DNA of 64,000 bases from Patiria miniata (taxonomy: Eukaryota > Echinodermata > Asteroidea > Valvatida > Asterinidae): assembly GCF_015706575.1 (NCBI RefSeq), contig NW_024037069.1, forward strand, positions 33,811,315 through 33,875,314. The letters run 5' to 3'. The notes under the pieces were generated by a model, which was given only the letters and a program-made list of their open reading frames with translations, ran no database searches and was not told the DNA's origin. A program made the translations under genes and the position numbers. This document shows positions 1 to 10,800 of this stretch, in pieces (positions within the stretch are counted from its first letter, which is position 1; each line of letters starts with the position of its first letter).

Positions 1-403
1 ATTCTTCCCCTCTCAAGACGAACCAACAAGAAACGAACTGAGCAATTTTGATGTCGAGTCGATAAGTGTAAGCCACAGGAAGAGGTGGATTTCTTGTATA
101 GGAACTTCTTCCTTGCATGTAGTTTCCAGGTGGTCAGCATGATTGATCATATATTATATACCAATCTGGGCAGTCGGGCACGCTATCTAGACCACTTTTA
201 AAGCCGAAAGCAAAGTGCTAGCTGCTGAGCAGTTGTTTGTACAGTATTGTAGCAGGTACAATGGTTTTAACAATTGAAGGGGCCTCCTTGGGTGTACAGT
301 GATAACCTGCCCGGGTTCATTAGTATGTATGCAATGATTAAGCAATTCGATTTAAACTGTAAGTGTAACAGACACATCAGACACCAAAAGGTATTGAACA
401 TAC
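1..403. other. Intron of gene A, no exon recognised
   Basis: Lies after the phase-0 donor at 404 on the minus strand. The roughly 70-bp exon that should complete the FN3 domain (a VQAVTSAG-type sequence in B and C) was looked for on the complement and not found. Nothing else is recognised. Confidence 0.5.
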
Positions 404-1883
404 CCGCACGAAGTATGTCACATTCGCTTCGAGGCCCGTTATCTCATGCACCAATTGCACCACGTCGTTAATAACCGTTGGGTTTCCTGACTGTCCACTC
501 CTCCAGTACCTAATGTTGTAATTAGTGATGATTCCTTGGGGAGGGTCGGGCTCTGACCACTGGAGAGTGATGGATACGTCATCAACGTTCTTAATGACGA
601 CATTCAAAGGTACTGTGGGGTCTGTTGAAAATTGTCCAAAAAAGTATCTGAGTGTAAGTGCAAGTATCTAAAATCTTCGAAATGACGAAAGGCAGCAGTT
701 TGATCTCATAATATGGAATATTGATTGAGGTTTGGATATTTGTAAGCATTGCTTACTTGCTTCAGCAGTTCTCTGAACGACAACACCACTGTAAGGCCCG
801 GCCCCAGCAATGGTGTTTGCGGAAACTTGAAAACTGTAATTTGTGAAGGGGATTAAGCCATCTATCTCAACTTGTTCGGCTGTCGATACATCTAAGATGA
901 GTTGTGACCCTGGTCCACTTAGCTTGTACATGTAGCCTGTGATGATGCCACCTCGGCTTCCACACGGTGGCTGACTCCAGAAGAAAGTCAGGCTGCGTTT
1001 GTTTGAATTGACGGTAACTTGCTGTGGTGGTGCAGATGGTACTAAAGTAAAACAAATGAAAAAATATCAATCAAAATATAAGTGAGTTGATCCCAAATAG
1101 CATGGTTGAGGGTGTAAAGGTGTGGGTTAATGACTAAGGGATATAGTCTTACCTTTAGTGCCGGTTACAGCACTTAGTTGTGATATTGGTCCAGAGCTTC
1201 CATCCACGTATGCTGCGACTCGTATCTCGTACATCGAATTGGCAAACAGACCAGGTATCACGGTCGAATTGGTTCCAGAACACATGCAGTGCTGGATGAA
1301 GTTTAGTGGGTTAATGGGTAGGCAACCATCTTTGTTTCTCAGTGCATAATGGACGGAGTAATTTGCACAGTACACCTCACGCCAGCTGAGTGTGACACTG
1401 GCAGAATCGTAAGAAGTCACCACTACAGGGTAAACGGATGGATCTGGGGAAATAAGAGACAATCCATGGAGCCTTTAATCGCAGTTTGTCTTAAATTATC
1501 TTTGTTTGCTCAAGGATGGTGACGTAGAAATGTTTACGTTTAGTTATGGATGTAAGAAAAATGTTTCTGCTACTCACTATCTTGTTTAAGTGTGGTTCCA
1601 GATGTCGACACTTCGGGTCCTCGCACAGCATTGTACTGAGGGCGAATGTAAACCATATAGGTGGAACACGATATCAAACCAGTGATGACATGACTGGTAG
1701 TTTGACCATCGAGTGGACCTGGAAGTGATACCCGCTGTGGAGATTCAATCTCTTCACATTGGCCCCTGTTTGTCAATGCATACTCCAGTATGTAGGCAGA
1801 GACACATGCATCTGGTTGCCAGGAAACTTGTAGTTGATATCGATCGATTGGCATCACTTTCAGTCCCAGAACGACATTATCAG
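404..1883 (-). CDS. Gene A exons 11-14, fibronectin type III domains
   Basis: Four exons: 1883-1578, 1443-1153, 1041-757 (each one FN3, phase 1-1) and 621-404 (most of a fourth FN3, ending phase 0). Typical FN3 marks are VSWQPDACVSAYILEY, SVTLSWREVYC, LTFFWSQPPCGSRGGIITGY with PFTNYSFQVSA, and SITLQWSEPDPPQGIITNY with ANVTYFVRV. The second, third and fourth units pair one-to-one with the first three FN3 units of genes B and C; the 218-bp length of the last exon is identical in all three genes. The first unit (1883-1578) is extra in gene A. The short exon that completes the fourth FN3 in B and C is not found in bases 1-403. Confidence 0.88.
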
Positions 1884-4800
1884 CTGCAATTGAAAAAAAA
1901 AGAACATAATAATTACTGGGATCAAATATAATGTGTCCGCAAAGTTTATTTTCATGTAAAGGTTGAAGCAGTTTTACTGAAAAAAAGTAATATTGTAGAT
2001 GCTTATTCATTGTAAGATGAGGCCTCTTAATTCTTTCCTTCCCACTACTCTCTATGTTTTGTTTGCGTTTTGTTTGTTGTATCCATCGCTTTCAGTCGAG
2101 AGGGTACAATGTGATAATCATCTCCCCTATTGATGCTTCTGTTGTTTTCTTAACTTTCCTATATCCTATATTCTTTCTTCAATATGACGTCTGCTGGGAT
2201 TAATAAGCGGTTGGAGTAGCCTATAGTTAATAAAAGGAAGCTTACTTGAACACTGGCAGTTACTTCCGAAATATGGTGGTATGCAATCTGGAAAGAAAGA
2301 TAACAGACTATAAAACCAGGTAGTTTAGTTTATCAGGATGACATATTTAAATTTGTACAAATCCTACTGAATTTCCTATTGCAATAGGGTATCGTCCACA
2401 ATCAAGTTTACCTTCTAATTTTAAGTAAATGTTACTCTCAATTTGCATTTTCAAACTATATAATCCCTGCAACAAGCTGTTTTGCAATACAACTCTACAT
2501 TCTCTTACTTCCAGTACATTCTCCTGTATCCTTCACGCAGGAATCTCCAGATGGACAGTGACATGTCTGCTTACAGTCGGCTCCATACTTCCCCGCACTA
2601 CATTCTAGAGTGAAAACAAAAAAAATACTCATGAAAAGAAAAAAAACCGGGGGACGAATCAGCAAGGTTCAACGCTGACTATTTGGCAAGACTCTGATTT
2701 CAAACTTATCCACTCAAGGAAATCTTTAGACCCCGGGTATATAACTACCAAAGAGCACCAAATCAGACAAGAAATACTTTGCATGAGTTTGCTAATTCCA
2801 TACCTTGCGTGCAGTCTAGTCCCATATACCCAGCAGCACAGGAGCATCCGTAAGGATCAGGAAGACAAAACAAGCGACCCTGGCAAGCGTCGTTGTGTGG
2901 ATCAGTGCTATCAGAACAGGTATGACTAGCATTCTGGCCAAAGACGTGACGCCCGTGAACTGAATGAAAGGGAATGACACAATTAACATAATTTGAAAAT
3001 ATGTTTAATCAAACCAACAGAATTGTTCTGCACGAAAAAAAGTTTACCATACCAAATAAGATGATGAAGAATGTTACCTTGATGACAATATTCTCCACTG
3101 AATCCTGGAGCACAGATACACGTTCCCGTCTTGTCATCACAGATACCTCCATTGTAGCATCGACGACAGGTGTTTTGACATGAATCCTGGCCCCACATAC
3201 CCGCAGCACAACCTGTTCACAGAATTATCGCAATAATGATATTTAGAAAACAAGACCTTATAAGTTGAGGCAGTTATAGGCAGAAATGTGAAAGACATAC
3301 CTTTCACAATAAGTCTCATGAATCCATGAAGCTGTTGACTTTCTTGGCCAGAGACGAAGCAGCTGTATATTCCTCCATCAGCTTCACCGACATTACTGAT
3401 AGACACACTGAGCTGGTTGTTCCATGCTGTGATGACGTCACCGCCATTATGCCTCCATCTGTAGTTGCTGTTAGCAGGTGAATTCACATTCTCCATCTGT
3501 AGTGTCACCGACTCTCCGATGTTGGCAATCTGTGTTCGCTGTGTAGGTCGTGTATGGACTGTGCCGTCTGCAATGAAATCCCAAATCATAGCAATAATCA
3601 CTGATAACCATGACAACTAATAGAGAAAGCGGAAAGCTTCCCTAGCCCTTAATTTGTGAATACAACTCTGTGAAATAAAGGTACGAGAAAGAGAGAGCAA
3701 AATCATACGTTAATTTCAAATGAAACGAAAATGAAAGTCAAGAGGTGATTTCAGATTACGGCGGTGAGCCTCCATCAGCTTACCATCTTTGTTCAATATG
3801 ATTGTCTGTATCCTGTTCACGTTTTCATTTTTGAGAGCTTGAGCGTAGAAGACACCCGTTCGGTCAATCCCAGCTGTTGCAGGTAACGTACTGGACAGTG
3901 TAACATTACATATCGTCTGTGGATCATCCACAACCATCGATCCTGCTGGTAGTTCGACATTGCTACCTCCTGTGGTCAGTTGCCTGCCGAAGATGATCCC
4001 ACCGGAGGCATACGTAGGACCCTTGTAAGCTTGGATGACTGCATTGTCGTCTCCTATCTGGCCAAGACGAGCGGGGTTGGCCACCAGAGTAAAATCTACA
4101 CCGATTTCTAGGGAGTTAAATGCATGTATAACATGTTTAAACACTGCCGTAAGGTCTGCTCGATTGGGACAAATACAATTCTCCCAAAAATATTTTATGG
4201 GATCTTCTTCTCGGAATTAACAAATATATAATGTAATGATATTATTTGGAATGGTTTAGTTAGAACGCATTTAAAATTCTCCAAATAAAAAATGTAAATG
4301 TTGCCCAAAACTCTATTTTTTCAGTACAACTGTTAAAAAAGAACGCAGAATTAAGAGCATCTAATTGTACTTTACACGTGATTTATGTGCTCATTGACAA
4401 AGGTGATAAAAGCTCAGCATGAATGGGTCAGGTCGGTCAATTTAATCACCCCCCACAACCCAACCCTTCCTGCCATTGTCGACAATGTCCATTTAAAGTT
4501 TATAAAATACACTTATTTAAGGAATGTAGTGTTTGTGGCTCTCAAGATTTCATAAATTGTCCTATTTTTTTTTACCCGTTTCCACTTTTCATGAAACTGC
4601 ACTTATGAGTAATGCAAATAAAAAAAAAATGTAACGAAAAACAAACGTTAAATAAATAAAATCGGGATTGGATTTGATACCTAAGACCAGAAAGGATAGG
4701 GGACTCGTGATAATTAGCCAAAGAATAAAAGCAACTAAAACTGTCAAGTGTGAATTTAAGAATGTAGGTTGAACATTGTTTTCCCCGGCAGATTATCATT

Positions 4801-7800
4801 ATGCGAAATGTTAGAGATATGTACAGTGAACCGCGATGTCATTTCCCTCGTGACTTTGGTGAATATGATGTGACTATGACTGAATAGATTGTTTTTGCTT
4901 GCAAACATATTTTTATTCCACTTACCTGCAGCAGTGGAAGTCTCCTCAGTGTCTTGGATTTCCTCCACCATGACTTCGGCCAAGCACACAAAACCATTTG
5001 CATTTCTTTTCACACTGACGTATCTAGCGGAGACGATGGGATCCGCGATGAAATCAATCACTGCTCCGTCAGTTGCCTGAGAACTTGTGACTGCATCTCC
5101 TATCTGTGTGTTTTGTGAGAAATCTGATGGATCCAAACCAGCCCGCACCACAGCACCTGCCAATCGCTCACCTGCAGTAATTTGTAACGCCGTAAAGTAA
5201 TCGGAAATACTTTGACCTACGGGTTTTGCATTTCCCTGGTTATTGAAGAACCCCGATATTGCAGCGTCACCACTCATTTACGAAAAAATACAATGTGAGA
5301 TATGTTTTAAGATTGGTAGTGCTTTTTTTCATCAAAACCTCAACCGGTTCGTTATTGAATGGTTTGAACATAAGCATTGGACAAGACTGACTTCCGACAT
5401 AAGAGAATGAAATTTGGAGCAAATGCCCATGTGAGTAAGTTCAGTTGAATTGGATTGATGGAAAAATGTCATCATTTGTATATTTATCATATTTTTTTAT
5501 CATAGAACATAACCCCATATCTGGAGAGAAAATGGATTTTTAGTATATACACTGCGATGGAAACTGGATGGATTAGGCTAAAGGCAATCGCCAAAAAAAA
5601 GGTTTTTTAATCGACGAACTTGGCTTGGATAATTTTCATAGAAAACTTACCAAAGTTATCAACTCTGTTGATTATTGTAATTTTCTTCAAGCAGTAGATA
5701 GCCTCAAGATCTATTCTCCACCACTGATTCGGAACTCTACCTTTAACATAAATAAAACATTTGTTTGCTTTGCCTCGTTTAGAGAAAGGGTTTGCAAACG
5801 TTGTGTCGTCAAACAATTGTTTATCATACCAAATTTAATATGAGCATGAGGTACCGTCGGGATATGGCTCAAATCACGGCAGTATATTGTAGTGTTATAA
5901 AGAATGTTCACATGCCATTATTTTGACGGTTCGATAGTGAAATGATACAAACATTTACATTAGCGCTAGAATCCTATCAACCCGTTTTTAACCACGTCCA
6001 CTTTCTTGGCCGCATCCATATTTCTGGATTCAGTGTGGTTAAAATCGCTTCCACATTTCTATGTTTTATTTGTCACAGCCACGTGGTAGCCATTCCCCAG
6101 GTCATCTATCACTAGTATGGACCATGGTACATCCACCAGAGGGGATGTCAGTCTTGTGATCCTACTGGAGGGGTTGAAAATTTGGCGGGAAATCCTAGTG
6201 TGCTTGTGCACATTTACATAGGCTTGTGTACAAAGGCTTGTGTACAAATGTTCACATAGGGATTGCCTCGATCACCCCTGTGACCAAAATGGAAATGTCA
6301 AATGGCATTGACGTGGTAAGTGTGCGGTTTTAATGGCTTTTTGGGGCCAGAGGGATACCAGGGGTTAAGCAGGGGTGAATGGTCTGACTGTGAGGGCCAG
6401 GTGGCTCAAATTACATGGTGTCATGGATTGATTCCCACCAGGCACCTGATATTGTACATTATTTGCACACTCCGCGTAGGGTTTAACCTAATTGTATCAG
6501 TCAATGATATTTCAATCAAGTCACGTTACAAATCGTCCCTGAATTAATTATGAAATTGACCAAACTTGAGATGTTGTGTAACTCCTGTAATTGGAAGGTA
6601 AGGAATTTTTTCAGCAATTCGTTTGTATGTGTTCTAATAATTTGATTTTAGCAAACGGATCAATGACGCAGAAACAAAGTGGAAGTTCAATTCAACGTAT
6701 CTGCTCGAACAGAGCACGAACAACAGGCCCAAAGCTCGTTAACCATGGTAACGTATAGGACTAACATATTTCCAGTGGGGTGACGGGAGGGGGCGACGAT
6801 ATTTTAAGGGGGAGGTAGCCGCCTCCCCTCCCCGGCTACGTCACTGACCTGATCGACGTTCGTGATTACCAGTTTATTCATCAACAATGAATCAAACCCC
6901 CGTTTAAGAGAAAAGAGCTTACTCGTATGTGAAATGGTGATTAGATTGCCGTCTACTGCATTCTCCGCACGCCCCTCATTGGAATAAGTTGTACTCTGAC
7001 TAGTTGTCTTGTTCCGCAGACTGATGGCCAGACCTGTGTTCAAGTTATCATTAACCGGTTACCAGTGTCCATACTTTCAGTGTTATATCACAGTGCATTT
7101 GAAACCCTACCACAAGGAGGTGATTTTGTAAAACCTCAATGTCATCCTTGTAACAGTATCAAGGCTGCTGTACACGAAATATCACATGCATTATTTTCTT
7201 TTTGAAGATTTACTTTGGAATCATGATTATGACAGGTGTAGTTTAAACAAGTTTGTGTTACTATACTACAACCCAGGCGCGGTTCAGGGGGGAGGGGGGG
7301 CTTTAGCCCCAAAACTTTTGCCTAGCCCCCCCTCAAAAAAAAAAAATTGCATAGCCCCCCCCCAAAAAAAAATGTTTAGAAGGTGACACTTTCGAAGGTG
7401 AGTCACATGAAAATTGTCGCCCCAAAACAAAAAAAATAGTCGTGAGAAGGGGGCATTTGTACACTATTAGGTATATAGTGTGCATGATTGTCGGATTTGA
7501 TCAGCGCTCAACATTGATAATATGGTCCACCCCCCCCCCCCCCCCCCCACCACCACCACCACCATTACCACCACACCCGCCCCCACCTATTGATTTTCGG
7601 AGTCCTAAGTGTCCGGAGAAAAACGCCGATCTACATTTCAGCACGCCTCCCTGCAAACATTTCTGGATCCACCCTCGCTAGCCCCAAAAATATAGGTTCT
7701 AGAGCCGCACCTACTACAACCTTGTTAAACGACTACAATTTTTTTCCACGAATTTGAGGAATTGTCATATCATTTTGTCTTGCGTATGAAACAACAGAAT

Positions 7801-10800
7801 GACATTCTCTTTTGATGTTTACAGCGTTGCAAACATTTGCTAATTTTGACAAAATCTCTAAATATTGGTTGGCTTCGTCTTTACTGGGTAGCTTGTGTGA
7901 CTTGCTGAGGTGGAATGTACTTATAAGCATATACATTAGGACTCTTGTAGTGCATTTGATTACAAACAAACCTCTCAATATTGTTATTTGTCGGTCTTTG
8001 CAGTTTTCAATTAATGATGAAGCATTGAGCTGTGTGTTAACTTCACCTTTCTCACTGGTTGAGAGCACACATCGAACATAACCAAAAAGAGGAATTGGTG
8101 ACTGCAGATTTCATTTCTTCACTTTTGAGGCAAATCATTGATCAATACGGTCGCAAAATGTAGGGGTTTAACTGTGACCCACATGTAAAGAGTTCTGAGC
8201 ATATTCGAATTTGTTTTGCAGTTTCAGTTTCATGTGTGCAATTTTGCATTTTATGAAGTCACAGAAAAACTTTTTAACACACTCTGGAAACACACTAGAA
8301 AGCAAAACTTGCGCATAGCTTGCCGTAGCTTTAATCGGCGGATTGCAAATTTTTTTTATATCAAATCTATATATATCATTTTTTTCCCTATACTGAACAA
8401 ATCGCCGCCGCGCTGCGCCAGATGCCCGGTAATCTTTCAGCTATTTTTTTTTTTAAATGTACAGTGTTAACAAATACTAATCGAATTGTAATCAATTCGA
8501 TTTTGAGAGAAAGGTTCAAAATGCCGTTTTTCAACTTTGATCAATGGCTGATGAACAATATAGTTAAAAAAATCCCTTGAAAACCTCACGCTAGGTATGG
8601 TACATGACAACACATTTCTAAACAGTCATGATCACCTTGTATTTTATCGGGTTTTCACAGGTTGCTGGACAAATCATAAAGTAAGGTAATTAGAGCATTA
8701 ATAGTGGAGCGCTGTACATATTAAAATAACCATTCCTGAATCAGATATTTATAGATATATGGATTTTACTTAAAAACTAGGAATTTCCAAGCTATGTTGA
8801 TACGTCGCAAATGGAAGAGTTTTAGAATAGGGATATTAAGTCAAAATTTTAGCCCAGGAAATTAATTCTGGTTAAAATAAGAGCATTTTGAAACTACATT
8901 TGGAAACACGAAAACTTTAGTACACAAGAACAAAGGAATGTCTCCACAAGGATATGGGTGTGCGTGTGAGTGGTTGAATGTGTGTGTGTTACGGGGCTGT
9001 TCCGGAGGGAAACATGCAGCCAGTGTATTTGTGTGTTTGGAACGGAGTTGTTCTGAAGGGAAACATTGTGTCTGTCGTATGAATGTGTGTGTAACGGAGC
9101 GATTCCGGAGGGAAACGGGCATCCGTCGTAAGAATGTGTGTGTTACGAGGCTGTTCCCACCGTGGACCCTGGCACTTGTGTTGATGCAGAAGACGCGGGC
9201 GTCTCCAGACGATCACGTCCGGCCATCCCTGCTGCATCAACAGGCGCAACTCGGCAGGGTTCCGAATGCATGGAACGGAGCGTCTGTTGCGCCGCTGTGC
9301 ACATCAGCGCAGAGCGTTTATATAACCGACATACATATCCTTTTCATTTGATTGGTGGAACTCACATCACGTGACATTCGTTATTGCTCACATTCACGCC
9401 GCGGCTCACAAAGTACTATCCGCCCATGGGGAATGGGAAATACTATTCAACATTTAGGATCATCACGCGGTATTTGTGTACAAATGCTTGCTAGTGTGCG
9501 CGTTCAGTGTTGCGCGTAGCGCGTATTGTTCCAAAGAGCCAGCCACAGCGTTGGGTTCAAACATTTTCGTGAAGGGGTGGTTTTGAAGAGAGAAATACAT
9601 TTTCCTCAAGTTTTGTATGGAAATAAAAGTTAGAATATATCAAATGACAAGGATCTATATGTCAGTTATATAAAACAAATAATGAATATTATCGCTCGAT
9701 AAAATCTTGACTTTTCCAGTTCACTCGGCTCCACCTCGTGAAATGGAAAAGTCCAGATTTTACCTTGCGATAATGTTCCTTTCATTCCACGCTAAGCCAC
9801 TCAATATTTTCATAATATACCCCGTGGGACTTGGCACTAGCAAAACCATCCTGTAGCGTCCCAAAACGAAGCCCCGCCCCTGCTGCATCGACAGGCACAG
9901 TCTGACAACGTTCCGAGTGGAACATAGACTTGACTCAAGTCGGAATTGCTCTTAAGTCGGTATCTTTAAAAAAAAAAAAAAAAAAAAAGTAGTAAAAATC
10001 CCTTTGGTTTACTTCTTTCCAGATGCCCGACAAGGTACACTTCCGCGCGCGTTTCACTTCAGTGCCGTATAACAATGCGCACACACTGTACGTACATTGT
10101 ACAGCACGCGCATTACATGTGTGTGCATGTATTGCAGAGCATGTGCATACATGTGGTGCAAAAGTAAGCAATCCCGACTTGATCAATCTGCCATCAGCAC
10201 CCCCCCCCTCGCGTGAACGCGCACGTATTCATCGATATCGATGCGTATGCAACACCATCTCTATGCATATGCAGCAACATCGCTTGACCAATCAAAGTAA
10301 CACATTTTTAAAGACTCGTTTATTATTTTCAGTAGGTATGGAAGGCTGGATAACAATCTGCAAAAGTTTAAAAACGTAATCTCAATTTGTAGAGTTCAAA
10401 CACATTATATTGAGATGATAATGCTAAGATCAGCTGCTCTTGGATTGAATTAATAAAGAATACGACATTCGAATGTTATTCAAAACAAAAGGGAATATTT
10501 ATTGGGGTTAACCTGTAAAAGATGTTGAGATCCATTGATACCGCTTCGTGTTGTGCGTACCCAGAGCCGTTTCAAAGCATTCGAGCGTGTATCTGTTTCT
10601 ACTCCTCACCATGGGATGCGTGTGCGTTCTCCGCGAAACCTTGGCTGCGCGAATACGCAGACAACGCTGATTGCGTGTTAGGAATAATATCAAAACAATC
10701 TGCGCGCGTTTTTAAGAATCAAAACGCTCATTACCTGAAATACTGTGATATGATTGGCTTCTACCGAAATCGGTAGAAGCCAATCACATCGAGAATTAAT

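Noticed and set aside
1..180. A possible exon on the minus strand reading NPPLPVAYTYRLD
   Set aside because: It vaguely resembles an FN3 start but lacks matching acceptor phase and the conserved following strands.
867..1070. An alternative frame across gene A's third FN3 exon
   Set aside because: The FN3 frame is unambiguous (LTFFWSQPPCGSRGG) and in phase with its neighbours; the other frame is a shadow.
5172..5277. Upstream extension of the third FTP exon of gene A to an ATG at 5277
   Set aside because: A clear AG acceptor at 5172-5173 matches the position used in genes B and C, so the upstream part is intron.
8938..9374. Overlapping open frames on both strands of about 80-140 codons
   Set aside because: They fall in the 51-bp minisatellite and its GC-rich edge; the peptides follow the repeat period and show no domain.
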